From Dongia rigui (GTDB lineage Bacteria > Pseudomonadota > Alphaproteobacteria > Dongiales > Dongiaceae), in the NCBI RefSeq assembly GCF_034044635.1, contig NZ_JAXCLX010000002.1, forward strand, positions 62,001 to 126,000: DNA of 64,000 nt, given 5' to 3'. The notes beneath the pieces were generated by a model. That model saw nothing but the letters and a program-made list of their open reading frames with translations, was not told where the DNA came from and did not search any database. A program made the translations under genes and the position numbers. Below are positions 18,186 to 26,423 of this stretch, in pieces (within the stretch, counting starts at the first letter, position 1; each line of letters starts with the position of its first letter).

Positions 18186-18605
18186 ATGAAAATACATCCG
18201 CTTCTGCTTTCGCTCCTTCTTCCTGCAGCTTGTATGCATACGCTTGGGGATCATGCCGTCAATCTGCAGCTCACCAATGCGGGGGCAGAACCGCTTTCAT
18301 GCAAGATCGTTTATGGCCATTGGGTTGAGCGCGACCTGGGGCGCCTCGATCCCGGCACCACCTTCGACATCGCTTTGCGGCAGCAGAGCGAGGACCACGC
18401 GCTTTTCATCTACCGCGACGACATGCAGCGCCGATTGATGATTGAGAACATCCTGTGCGGCCGCGCGGGGAACTGGCATGAGACGACCGGCCAGGTCGAT
18501 CTGGCGCGCCCGCGCCAGGCGGATATCGCCTATCTCGAAGCCACTTGCGCTGCCCCCGCAGGACCGGGCAGGGTGTCGTGCCAACTGACCGACATTGCGC
18601 CTTAA
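18186..18605 (+). CDS. Small predicted lipoprotein, unknown function
   Basis: A 139-aa protein with a signal peptide ending in the lipobox-like LLPAAC, so Cys16 would be lipidated. Three further cysteines (in LSCKI, ILCGR and ATCAA) and one near the C-terminus suggest disulfides in the periplasm. No family is recognised. It is divergent from the aminotransferase gene and 12 bp upstream of the acyl-CoA synthetase gene, so it may share that transcript. Confidence 0.6.
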   Translation: MKIHPLLLSLLLPAACMHTLGDHAVNLQLTNAGAEPLSCKIVYGHWVERDLGRLDPGTTFDIALRQQSEDHALFIYRDDMQRRLMIENILCGRAGNWHETTGQVDLARPRQADIAYLEATCAAPAGPGRVSCQLTDIAP

Positions 18606-18617
18606 GGAATAAGATCG

Positions 18618-20132
18618 ATGACCACCGCGACCCATGTTCCCGCTCTGCTGCAGGGCGATCCGCAGGCCGACGCCATCGGCGCGCCTGAGCGCCGCACCAT
18701 GACGCGCGGCGAACTCGCGGCACTCGTCGCCCGCATCGGCGGTGCCTTGCGGGCGATCGGCATCGGGCAGAAGGATGCGGTGGCGATCGTCATGCCCAAC
18801 GGCCCGGAAATGGCGGCGATGTTCGTGGGCGTCGCCAGCTATGCCGTGGCCGCCCCCTTGAACGCCGCCTACCGCGCCGACGAGTTCGATTTCTACTTGA
18901 GCGATCTCGATGCCAAGGCGCTCATCATCCTCGGCGGCCCGGACCAGCCCGCGCGCGCGGTGGCGGCGAAGCGCGGCATCCGCGTCATCGACGTGACGCC
19001 CGATCTCGCCGGTCCCGCCGGCGCGCTGACACTCTCCGTGCCCTTTGCCGATCACGGCGCCCCCAACCCGTCGCCCGATGATGTGGCGCTGGTGCTGCAT
19101 ACCTCCGGCACCACCTCGCGCCCGAAGATCGTGCCGCTCACCCATCGCAACCTCGCGACCTCGGCCGGCAATATCCGCAACACCCTGGCGCTCACGCCGG
19201 CCGACCGCTCTCTGGTCGTCATGCCGCTCTTCCACATCCACGGGCTGATTGCGGCACTCCTCTCCTCCTTCGCTGCCGGTGCCTCGGTCCATGTGCCGGC
19301 GGGCTTCAATGCCCTCAAATTCTTCGCGCAGCTCGATGAGGCCAAGGCCAGCTGGTATACGGCGGTGCCGACGATGCACCAGACCGTGCTGGCGCGCGCC
19401 GACCGCAACCAGGATGTGCTGGCGCGCAACAAGCTGCGCTTCATCCGCTCCTCTTCCGCCAGTCTGCCGCCCCAGGTGATGAAGCAGCTCGAAGAAACCT
19501 TCGGCTGCCCCGTCATCGAAGCCTATGGCATGACCGAGGCGGCGCACCAGATGGCCAGCAACCCACTGCCGCCCCGTGCGCGCAAGCCCGGCTCTGTCGG
19601 CATCGCGGCGGGGCCGGAGGTCGCCATCATGGGCACTGACGGCGCGCTGCTGCCGGCCGGCGAGGTGGGCGAGATCGTCATCAAGGGCGCCAATGTGACG
19701 CCGGGCTATGCCAACAACCCGAAGGCCAATGCAGAAGGCTTCCGCGATGGCTGGTTCCGCACCGGCGATCAGGGAATCCTGGACACGGAAGGCTATCTGC
19801 GTCTCACCGGGAGGCTGAAGGAGATCATCAACCGCGGCGGCGAGAAGATCTCCCCGCGCGAGGTCGACGACATCCTGATGGACCATCCCGCCGTGGCGCA
19901 GATCGTCACCTTCGGCATCCCGCATGAAAAACTGGGCGAGGAAGTCGGCGCCGCCATCGTGCTGAAGGAAGGCCAGAGCGCCAGCGAGCAGGACATCCGC
20001 AGTTTCGCGGCATCGCGCCTTGCCGATTTCAAGGTGCCGAAGAAGATCGTCTTCCTCGCCGAAATCCCGAAAGGGGCCACCGGCAAGCTGCAGCGCATCG
20101 GCCTGGCGCAAAAGCTCGGCCTCGTATCATGA
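18618..20132 (+). CDS. AMP-forming acyl-CoA synthetase, oxalyl-CoA synthetase-like
   Basis: A 504-aa ANL-superfamily ligase. The AMP-binding motif is LHTSGTTSRPKIVPLTH near residue 160, and the adenylation motif YGMTEAAHQMASNP lies near residue 300. The A8 hinge is RLTGRLKEIINRGGEKISP and the catalytic lysine is in GATGKLQR near the C-terminus. The EAAHQMASNPLPP pattern followed by RKPGSVG resembles plant and yeast AAE3/Pcs60 oxalyl-CoA synthetases. It would activate a small carboxylic acid with ATP and CoA. It overlaps the next reductase gene by 4 bp. Confidence 0.72.
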   Translation: MTTATHVPALLQGDPQADAIGAPERRTMTRGELAALVARIGGALRAIGIGQKDAVAIVMPNGPEMAAMFVGVASYAVAAPLNAAYRADEFDFYLSDLDAKALIILGGPDQPARAVAAKRGIRVIDVTPDLAGPAGALTLSVPFADHGAPNPSPDDVALVLHTSGTTSRPKIVPLTHRNLATSAGNIRNTLALTPADRSLVVMPLFHIHGLIAALLSSFAAGASVHVPAGFNALKFFAQLDEAKASWYTAVPTMHQTVLARADRNQDVLARNKLRFIRSSSASLPPQVMKQLEETFGCPVIEAYGMTEAAHQMASNPLPPRARKPGSVGIAAGPEVAIMGTDGALLPAGEVGEIVIKGANVTPGYANNPKANAEGFRDGWFRTGDQGILDTEGYLRLTGRLKEIINRGGEKISPREVDDILMDHPAVAQIVTFGIPHEKLGEEVGAAIVLKEGQSASEQDIRSFAASRLADFKVPKKIVFLAEIPKGATGKLQRIGLAQKLGLVS

Positions 20133-21103
20133 AGGTAGCGATCTATGGTGCCGGCGCCATCGGCGGTCTGATCGGCGGTCACCTGGCGCGGACGGGTCAA
20201 GACGTCACGCTCATCGCCCGCGGCGCACATCTCACCGCCCTTAAGGAGAAGGGCCTGCACATCCATGGCATGAGCGGTGACTTCACCGTGCACCCGAAAG
20301 CCACCGAACACGCGATTGAGGCCGGCCCGCAGGATTTCGTCATCGTCGCATTGAAGGCCAATGCGGTCCCTGGCATCGCCGACAAGCTGGCGCCGCTCCT
20401 GGGCGCAAACACGGCCGTCGTCATGGCCGTCAACGGCATGCCCTGGTGGTATTTCTATGGCCAGGAAGGTGCCTTGAAGGATGCGCGCATTCCCGCCGTC
20501 GATCCGGATGGGAAGCTCTGGGATCTTGTGGGGCCGCAGCGCGTCATCGGCTGCGTCGTCTATCCGGCGGCCGAAGTCGTGGCACCCGGCGAGATCCGCC
20601 ATGTCGAGAACGACCGCTTCTCCCTGGGTGAGGCGAGCGGCGAGAAGACCGAGCGTGTGCAGGCATTGTCCGCCGCCTTCATCGCCGCCGGTTTCAAGGC
20701 GCCGGTCAAGACCGACATCCGCACCGAAATCTGGGTCAAGCTCTGGGGCAATGTCGCCTTCAATCCCTTATCGGCCCTGACCGGCGGGACGCTGGCGGGG
20801 ATCTGCAGCGACCCCGACACCCGCGCCGTCGCCAAGGCGATCATGGGCGAGGCCGAGGCCATCGCGAATGCCCTCGGCGTCAAGATGCCGATCGATGTGG
20901 AGAAGCGCATCAACGGTGCCGCCGGGGTGGGTGAGCACAAGACGTCGATGCTGCAGGACATCGAACGCGGCCGCCCGATCGAGCTCGAAGCCATCGTCGG
21001 CGCCGTTCGTGATCTCGGAAGGCTCGTTCATGTGCCCACACCGATGATCGACACGATCTACGCCCTGGTGAAACAGAAGGCGGGATTGCTGGGGTTGCTG
21101 TGA
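20129..21103 (+). CDS. 2-dehydropantoate 2-reductase family protein (PanE/ApbA)
   Basis: A 324-aa protein with an N-terminal Rossmann site IYGAGAIGGLIGGHLA and a C-terminal ketopantoate-reductase domain. The catalytic lysine region is EIWVKLWGNVAFNPLSALTGG near residue 200, in spaced form. KTSMLQDIERGRPIELEAI is the family's C-terminal block. PanE reduces ketopantoate with NADPH in CoA synthesis, but many paralogues act on other 2-keto acids. The 4-bp overlap with a CoA ligase suggests a catabolic paralogue. Confidence 0.75.
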   Translation: MKVAIYGAGAIGGLIGGHLARTGQDVTLIARGAHLTALKEKGLHIHGMSGDFTVHPKATEHAIEAGPQDFVIVALKANAVPGIADKLAPLLGANTAVVMAVNGMPWWYFYGQEGALKDARIPAVDPDGKLWDLVGPQRVIGCVVYPAAEVVAPGEIRHVENDRFSLGEASGEKTERVQALSAAFIAAGFKAPVKTDIRTEIWVKLWGNVAFNPLSALTGGTLAGICSDPDTRAVAKAIMGEAEAIANALGVKMPIDVEKRINGAAGVGEHKTSMLQDIERGRPIELEAIVGAVRDLGRLVHVPTPMIDTIYALVKQKAGLLGLL

Positions 21104-21172
21104 GGCACATCTAGCTCCACCGTCATGGTCGGCGAAGGCAGAGCATCACTGACGAGCAAACCCTTGGTAACT

Positions 21173-21203
21173 GTGGATCCCCGGGTCAAGCCCGGGGATG
21201 ACG
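21173..21203 (+). repeat. Dispersed palindrome, copy 1
   Basis: Starts GTGGATCCCC and ends GGGGATGACG. The core is two perfect 9-bp arms, ATCCCCGGG and CCCGGGGAT, separated by TCAAG. It lies in the gap after the PanE-family gene. The same unit recurs at 21261, 21624, 21717, 26370, 34262 and 34310. Confidence 0.8.
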
Positions 21204-21260
21204 CAGTTGGTTCGGGAGAGACTGCAGAAACAGTATCGCACGACCTGTCCTGCAAAGCAC

Positions 21261-21291
21261 CGTCATCCCCGGGCTTGACCCGGGGATCCAC
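21261..21291 (-). repeat. Dispersed palindrome, copy 2 (inverted)
   Basis: Same unit as at 21173 in the opposite orientation, 57 bp away. It ends just before the GIY-YIG gene's stop region. Confidence 0.8.
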
Positions 21292-21293
21292 GC

Positions 21294-21581
21294 TCACAGC
21301 ATGAGTCGGTCATAAAGGTCTTCCCAACCAGGATTGGTCTTTTCGATAAGTTCGATCTTCCAGTTTCTTGGCCAGCGTTTGATATTCTTCTCGCGTTGGA
21401 TTGCGGCCTGAATGGTCTCGTGAAGCTCGGCAAAGACCAACTGCTTCAACGCATATCGGGCCGTAAACCCGTCTATACCAGCTTCTCTATGTTCCCAGGC
21501 GCGCTTGGCAAGATCGCTCGTGACGCCGACATAGAGTGTTCCTTGCGGATGATTGGTGACGATATAGACCCAGCCGCTCAA
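21294..21581 (-). CDS. GIY-YIG nuclease-domain protein
   Basis: A 95-aa single-domain protein. It begins WVYIVTNHPQGTLYVGVTSDL, which contains the GIY-YIG strand pair as VYI and YVG. The catalytic Arg is in LAKRAWEHR and a Glu in IQREKNIKRWPR. These short proteins resemble the YhbQ/UvrC-type nuclease domain and their cellular role is poorly known. The gene is flanked on both sides by copies of the dispersed palindrome. Confidence 0.85.
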   Translation of the reverse strand: MSGWVYIVTNHPQGTLYVGVTSDLAKRAWEHREAGIDGFTARYALKQLVFAELHETIQAAIQREKNIKRWPRNWKIELIEKTNPGWEDLYDRLML

Positions 21582-21623
21582 TGCTTGCCCCTGTCGTCAA
21601 GAATAGATCCATCCTCAGCAACA

Positions 21624-21654
21624 GTGGATCCCCGGGTCAAGCCCGGGGATGACG
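21624..21654 (+). repeat. Dispersed palindrome, copy 3
   Basis: Same unit as at 21173, exact in the core arms, in the gap between the GIY-YIG gene and the UxaA-family gene. Confidence 0.8.
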
Positions 21655-21716
21655 GCTCTTTTCGAATAATCGCTTCTGCGATGCATAGACCCTGGCTGCC
21701 TCGGCCCCAAATCAAC

Positions 21717-21747
21717 CGTCATCCCCGGGCTTGACCTGGGAATCCAC
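21717..21747 (-). repeat. Dispersed palindrome, copy 4 (inverted, diverged)
   Basis: Inverted copy with two changes in one arm (CCTGGGAAT instead of CCCGGGGAT). With copy 3 it forms an inverted pair 62 bp apart, so the 21,582-21,865 gap is mostly repeat sequence. Confidence 0.7.
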
Positions 21748-21865
21748 TCTCATGGCACCAAAACCCGATATCGAATGCTCCCCAAAAGAAAAGCCCTCCC
21801 GCGATGGGGAGGGCGAGGAAGGGGACGTTGTTTGCGACAGGTCCCCGGCTATGCTGTGGCGCCGC

Positions 21866-23407
21866 TCACATCGTGGCGCCGATCTGCCACGGCACGAATT
21901 CGTTGTCGCCATAGCCCAGCTGCTCCGACTTCGACTGCTCGCCCGACGCCACGCGCAGGATCAGCTCGAAGATCTCCTGGCCCTTCTCCTGCACGGTGAC
22001 ACCGTCGAGGATGTCGCCGCAATTGATGTCCATGTCCTCGACCATGCGCTGATACATCGGCGTGTTGGTGGCGAGCTTGATGGAGGGTGTCGGCTTGCAG
22101 CCATAGGCAGAACCGCGGCCGGTGGTGAAACAGAGGATATTGGCACCGCCCGCCACCTGGCCAGTCGCGGAAACGGGGTCATAACCGGGCGTGTCCATGA
22201 AGACGAAGCCCTTGGCCGTCACCGGTTCGGCATATTCATAAACGGCGGTGAGGTTGGTGGTGCCGCCCTTGGCTGCAGCACCCAGCGACTTCTCAAGAAT
22301 GGTGGTGAGGCCACCCGCCTTGTTGCCGGGCGAGGGATTGTTGTTCATCTCGCCGCCGTTTCGGGCGGCGTATTCTTCCCACCACTTGATCCGGCTCACC
22401 AGCTTTTCACCCACCTCGCGGTTGACGGCGCGGCGGGTCAGCAGATGTTCGGCGCCATAGATTTCCGGCGTCTCGGACAGAATGCCCGTGCCGCCATGCT
22501 TCACGAGGAGGTCGACCGCGGCACCCAGCGCCGGGTTTGCGGTGATGCCGGAATACCCGTCCGACCCGCCGCATTGAAGGGCGAGAATGAGTTCGGAGGC
22601 CGAGATCGTCTCGCGCCGCACGTCATTGGCCTTCGGCAGCATTTCCTTGATCGCGGCGACGCCGGCTTCGATGGTCTTTCGCGTGCCGCCGGTATCCTGG
22701 ATGGTCATGGTGCGGAAGGTATCGCTCTCGACGATGTTGTAGAGCTCCTTCATGCGGCTGATCTGGAACACTTCGCAGCCCAGTCCCACCAGCAGCACGC
22801 CGGCAAGGTTCGGATTGGTGGCGTAACCCCACTGCGTGCGCTTCAGAATGTCGAAGCCTTCGCCCTTGGCGGCCATGCCGCAGCCGGTGCCATGGACGAA
22901 GGGGATGATGCCGTCGATATTGGGATACTGCGCCAGGATGCCGCTCTTGGTCACCGCTTCCGCCATGAAGCGCGCCACCGACGCCGAGCAGTTCACCGAG
23001 GTGAGGATGCCGATATAGTTGCGGGTCCCCGATTTGCCGTTGGCGCGGCGATAGCCTTGGAAGGTGGCGCGCGCCTCGACCGGCAACACCTCGTCGTTCT
23101 TGGCACCAGCAGCGAATTCATAGTCGCGGTCGAACTCGCCCATGCTGGTGTTATGCTCATGCACCCAATCGCCCGGCGCGATTTCCTCCGTCGCAAAACC
23201 GATGATCTGGCCGAACTTCAGCACCGGCTGTCCCACGGCAATCGGCGCCACTGCCATCTTGTGGCCGCGGGTGACGCGCGCATTGGCGGCGATGCCGCCG
23301 GCCGCCAATTTGCCCTTCTCGATTTCGTCGACGGCGACGACGACATTGTCTTTGGGCGACAGGCGAATGGACCGGGGTTCGGCGGCGACGACGCTGAGAT
23401 TGCTCAT
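21866..23407 (-). CDS. UxaA/GarD-family sugar-acid dehydratase (altronate dehydratase-like)
   Basis: A 513-aa dehydratase with an N-terminal SAF-like domain (about residues 12-90), then the catalytic GarD/UxaA region. Conserved pieces are GTRNYIGILTSVNCSASVA, HGTGCGMAAKGEG, LQCGGSDGYSGITANPALG and FTTGRGSAYGCKPTPSIK. Family members remove water from aldonic or aldaric acids such as D-altronate or galactarate. Some are known in L-fucose and L-galactose routes, which fits the lactonase, SDR and FAH genes just downstream. It is divergent from a GntR regulator, with a palindrome between them. Confidence 0.85.
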   Translation of the reverse strand: MSNLSVVAAEPRSIRLSPKDNVVVAVDEIEKGKLAAGGIAANARVTRGHKMAVAPIAVGQPVLKFGQIIGFATEEIAPGDWVHEHNTSMGEFDRDYEFAAGAKNDEVLPVEARATFQGYRRANGKSGTRNYIGILTSVNCSASVARFMAEAVTKSGILAQYPNIDGIIPFVHGTGCGMAAKGEGFDILKRTQWGYATNPNLAGVLLVGLGCEVFQISRMKELYNIVESDTFRTMTIQDTGGTRKTIEAGVAAIKEMLPKANDVRRETISASELILALQCGGSDGYSGITANPALGAAVDLLVKHGGTGILSETPEIYGAEHLLTRRAVNREVGEKLVSRIKWWEEYAARNGGEMNNNPSPGNKAGGLTTILEKSLGAAAKGGTTNLTAVYEYAEPVTAKGFVFMDTPGYDPVSATGQVAGGANILCFTTGRGSAYGCKPTPSIKLATNTPMYQRMVEDMDINCGDILDGVTVQEKGQEIFELILRVASGEQSKSEQLGYGDNEFVPWQIGATM

Positions 23408-23437
23408 GGCGGTTGTGCTGGCTCTGGCAAAAAGGGG

Positions 23438-23470
23438 TTGCGTTTCTTCGGCTACATTCTAACATGTTAG
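23438..23470 (+). promoter_or_regulatory. GntR-gene promoter with overlapping 12-bp palindromic operator
   Basis: TTGCGT (23438-23443) and TAACAT (23460-23465) are spaced 16 bp. The perfect palindrome CTAACATGTTAG (23459-23470) overlaps the -10 and ends one base before the ATG at 23472. Start of transcription about 7 nt after the -10 would fall on the A of that ATG, giving a leaderless message; no Shine-Dalgarno is seen. The site also faces the divergent dehydratase gene, so one regulator could control both. Confidence 0.55.
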
Positions 23471-23471
23471 T

Positions 23472-24245
23472 ATGAATGTCAAAGCGGAATCCTATGCGTT
23501 TTTGGGCGACGTCAGCGCATCGGCGCGTGGCGGCACGACCGCGCGCGTGGTCAGCGCCTTGCGCGAAGCCATTGTTTCGCTTGAACTCCTCCCGGGCACG
23601 CCGATCGACAAGGCAGCGCTCTGCGAGCGGCTGGGTGTTTCCCGTTTCCCCGTTTCAGAGGCGCTCTCGCGTCTCCAGGCCGAGGGGCTGGTCGATATCC
23701 GGCCGCAAAGCGGCACCACCGTCTCGCTCATTCGCTTAGGGGATGTGCGCGAAAACCTCTTCATGCGGCGCGCGCTTGAGGCGGAAGCCGTGCGCTCCCT
23801 CGCCCGCAACCTGGCGCCCGATGTGCTCGCGGCCTTGCAGCGGAACATCCGCTACCAGAAGGCCGCGGCCGGCGCCGGCGATCCGGTGGGCTTCCACAAG
23901 CTCGATCTGGAATTCCACGAGATCATCTTCTCCGCCCTCGGCTTCCCGCGTGCGCGGGCCGCAGTGGAAAGCGCGCGCCTGGGTCTTGATCGCATCCGCC
24001 GTCTGCTGGCGTCCAAGCGCCGCCACAAACTGACCTATGATGAACATGCCAAGATCGTCACTGCACTCGAAAGAGGCGATGGCGATGCGGCGGCCTCGGC
24101 GATGATCGTCCATCTCGACGCGGTGATGGGCGAATTGCTGAGCCTGGCCGAGAAACAGCCCGAAATCTTCGCCGACCGCAGCACCCAGCCCGTCCGCCGC
24201 GCGGCACTCGCCGCCAAGCCACAAGCGAAGAAGCGGGGGACGTGA
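23472..24245 (+). CDS. GntR-family transcriptional regulator, FCD subfamily
   Basis: A 257-aa protein with an N-terminal winged helix (about residues 20-85, including CERLGVSRFPVSEALSRLQAEGLV in spaced form). A C-terminal FCD ligand domain has metal-type residues in LEFHEIIF and the HEKIV-like DEHAKIVTAL block. Regulators of this group respond to sugar acids and similar metabolites. The position between the UxaA-family dehydratase and the aldose dehydrogenase operon suggests it represses that pathway. The C-terminal about 25 residues are Ala/Lys-rich and probably disordered. Confidence 0.88.
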   Translation: MNVKAESYAFLGDVSASARGGTTARVVSALREAIVSLELLPGTPIDKAALCERLGVSRFPVSEALSRLQAEGLVDIRPQSGTTVSLIRLGDVRENLFMRRALEAEAVRSLARNLAPDVLAALQRNIRYQKAAAGAGDPVGFHKLDLEFHEIIFSALGFPRARAAVESARLGLDRIRRLLASKRRHKLTYDEHAKIVTALERGDGDAAASAMIVHLDAVMGELLSLAEKQPEIFADRSTQPVRRAALAAKPQAKKRGT

Positions 24246-24265
24246 TGCAAACTTTGCTCATAGTT

Positions 24266-24404
24266 CTTCCCCCTCCCCCCTTGAGGGGGAGGGTCGGGGA
24301 GGGGGGTATCTCTCAACTGCCGAGATGCATCGTTACTGAAACGAACCACACCCCCCTCCCGCGCTAACGCGCGACCTCCCCCTCAAGGGGGAGGTAAGGG
24401 GAAG
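24266..24404. repeat. Paired GC-rich inverted repeats
   Basis: Two palindromes, one around CCCTTGAGGGGGAGG (about 24278-24293) and one around CCTCCCCCTCAAGGGGGAGG (24375-24394), lie as inverted copies around 50 bp of unique sequence. A third stem GCGCTAACGCGC sits at 24361-24372. Located between the regulator gene and the catabolic operon. It is probably an intergenic repeat element rather than a gene-specific site. Confidence 0.7.
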
Positions 24405-24437
24405 ACGCCGAGAAGAATAGAAAGCCAGGGGAATGAC

Positions 24438-25469
24438 ATGAAATCGAAGATCTTCAAGGCGCCATCGGGTGCCGAAATCCCGTTCACCGAGCTTGGCTTC
24501 GGCACGGCGCCCTTGGGCAATCTGTTCCGTGCGCTTAGGGAAGACGAGGCGCAGGCGACGATGCAGGCGGCCTGGGAAGCGGGCATTCGTTACATCGACA
24601 CGGCGCCGCTTTACGGCCTGGGGCTCTCCGAAACCCGCATCAATCATTTCCTGCGCGGCAAGCCGCGCGATTCTTATGTGCTCTCCACCAAGGTCGGCCG
24701 CCTGCTCGAGGTCTGCCCGCCGAGCGAGCGCACCGGCATCGGCAAGTTCTTCGACACGCCCTCGCGCCGCGAAATCTACGATTACAGCCATGACGGCATC
24801 ATGCGCTCGATCGAATTCTCGCTGGAGCGCCTTGGGGTCGACCGCATCGATATTCTCTTCGTGCACGATATCGACGTTGCCAATCACAAGAGCGCGGCAG
24901 TGCGTGACGAAAAGGTCGCCGAGCTGATGAAGACCGGCTATGGCGCGCTGGTGAAACTGCGCGACCAGGGCGTCATCAAGGCCTTCGGGGCCGGCGTCAA
25001 CGAATGGGAAGTGTGCGAGAACCTCGCCAAACAGGGCGATTTCGACATCTTCCTGCTGGCCGGCCGCTACACGCTTCTCGAACAGGAAGCGTTGAACTCC
25101 TTCCTGCCGCTTTGCGAACGGCGCAAGATCGGGATCGTGATCGGTGGCGCCTATAACTCCGGCATTCTCGCCACGGGTGCGAAGCCTGGCGCCTTCTACA
25201 ATTACGACCCGGCGCCGCAGCATATCCTCGACCGCGTCGCCGGCATCGAGAAGGTGGTGGCAAAGCATGGTGTCAAACTGGTGGAAGCGGCCTTGCGCTT
25301 CCCGCTGGTGCATCCGGCGGTCGTCACCGTCGTTCCCGGCGCCAGTCGGCCGGAGGAGGTGGCCCTCAACATGCGGACACTCGCCGCCGATATTCCGGCA
25401 GCCCTCTGGGCCGATCTCAAATCCGCCGGCTTCATCCGCGCCGAAGCGCCGGTTCCGGGCAGCAAGTGA
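24438..25469 (+). CDS. Aldo/keto reductase, aldose 1-dehydrogenase type
   Basis: A 343-aa AKR of the D-threo-aldose/L-fucose dehydrogenase and pyridoxal dehydrogenase group. The catalytic tetrad is visible: Asp and Tyr in YIDTAPLYGLG (near residue 55), Lys in VLSTKVGR and His in ILFVHDID. It would oxidise an aldose at C1 to the lactone with NAD(P). The ATG follows AGGGG by 6 nt. It overlaps the lactonase gene, so it probably makes that enzyme's substrate. L-fucose or a related 6-deoxy or L-galacto sugar is the best guess. Pyridoxal is an alternative substrate within this AKR group. Confidence 0.78.
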   Translation: MKSKIFKAPSGAEIPFTELGFGTAPLGNLFRALREDEAQATMQAAWEAGIRYIDTAPLYGLGLSETRINHFLRGKPRDSYVLSTKVGRLLEVCPPSERTGIGKFFDTPSRREIYDYSHDGIMRSIEFSLERLGVDRIDILFVHDIDVANHKSAAVRDEKVAELMKTGYGALVKLRDQGVIKAFGAGVNEWEVCENLAKQGDFDIFLLAGRYTLLEQEALNSFLPLCERRKIGIVIGGAYNSGILATGAKPGAFYNYDPAPQHILDRVAGIEKVVAKHGVKLVEAALRFPLVHPAVVTVVPGASRPEEVALNMRTLAADIPAALWADLKSAGFIRAEAPVPGSK

Positions 25470-26293
25470 TGCGCATCGACGCTCATCAGCATTTCTGGGC
25501 GCGTGCGCGCGGCGATTACGGCTGGCTGGAGACGATCGAGGCGGTGAAGCCGATTCGCCAGGATTACTATCCGGCCGATTTTGAGGCGATCCGCGCGCGG
25601 CACGGCATCGACCGCACGGTCCTGGTGCAGGCCGCGCCCAGCGTCGAAGAAACCGAATACATGCTGGGCCTTGCTGACGCGACGCCCTGGATCGCCAAGG
25701 TCGTGGGCTGGGTCGATTTCGAAGATGCCACCCACCGCCGGCACCTCGAACGCTGGTCGCATCATGCCAAGTTCTCAGGCGTGCGGCCGATGATCCAGGA
25801 TATTGCCGATACCGATTGGATGCTGCGGCCGGATGTGCAATGGGGCTATGCCGCCGTCTGCGCACTCGACCTCACTTTCGATGCGCTGGGCCTGCCGCGC
25901 CATCTCGACAACTTCCTGCGCCTGTTCGACCGCTACCCGAAGATGCGCGTCGTCATCGATCACTGCCTGAAGCCGGAAATCCGCAACGATGCCTTCGACG
26001 ACTGGGCGGTAAAGATGGCGTCCATCGCCGACAAGACCGGCGCCTTCTGCAAGCTCTCGGGCCTTGGCACCGAAGCAAAACCGGGCTGGAGCGCCGCGAC
26101 CCTCAGGCCCTATGCCGAGCATGTCATCAACAGTTTCGGGCCCTCCCGCGTCATGTGGGGCTCCGACTGGCCGGTGATCAATCTCAACGGCAGCTATGAC
26201 AGCTGGCGCGCCGCCGCAGAAGAGATCGTAAAACCCGCCGACGCTGCCCGCATCTTCGGTGGTACTGCGAAAGAGTTTTATCGGATTGCTTGA
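25469..26293 (+). CDS. Amidohydrolase-family sugar lactonase
   Basis: A 274-aa amidohydrolase_2 (TIM-barrel) protein. Metal ligands are seen as HxH in IDAHQHFWAR at the N-terminus, His in VVIDHCLKPE near residue 170, and Asp in MWGSDWPVINL near residue 232. This group contains L-fucono-, L-rhamnono- and L-galactono-lactonases. The ATG at 25469 overlaps the upstream stop (TGATG), so a GTG three bases earlier is unlikely to be the start. It would open the lactone made by the neighbouring aldose dehydrogenase. Confidence 0.82.
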   Translation: MRIDAHQHFWARARGDYGWLETIEAVKPIRQDYYPADFEAIRARHGIDRTVLVQAAPSVEETEYMLGLADATPWIAKVVGWVDFEDATHRRHLERWSHHAKFSGVRPMIQDIADTDWMLRPDVQWGYAAVCALDLTFDALGLPRHLDNFLRLFDRYPKMRVVIDHCLKPEIRNDAFDDWAVKMASIADKTGAFCKLSGLGTEAKPGWSAATLRPYAEHVINSFGPSRVMWGSDWPVINLNGSYDSWRAAAEEIVKPADAARIFGGTAKEFYRIA

Positions 26294-26369
26294 TGCCTAT
26301 TATTGAGTCGTCATGCCCGGGCCCAGAGTTTATCCCATTGGCCGGGCATCCACTTTCTCCAGGCCATCA

Positions 26370-26401
26370 GTGGATCCCCGGGTCTTCGCCCGGGGATGAC
26401 G
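26370..26401 (+). repeat. Dispersed palindrome, copy 5
   Basis: Starts GTGGATCCCC, with arms ATCCCCGGG and CCCGGGGAT separated by TCTTCG instead of TCAAG. A diverged inverted partner with GCCCGGGC and GCCGGGCATCCAC lies at about 26309-26353. It sits between the lactonase and SDR genes. Confidence 0.75.
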
Positions 26402-26423
26402 GAATAGAGAAGGAAACAGAAAA

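Noticed and set aside
18297-20111. 604-aa minus-strand open frame
   Set aside because: It lies wholly antisense to the clear acyl-CoA synthetase gene; composition is the His/Arg/Asp-rich type produced by high-GC antisense frames.
21731-23470. 579-aa plus-strand open frame
   Set aside because: Antisense to the UxaA-family dehydratase gene; low-complexity Ala/Gly/Arg/His content.
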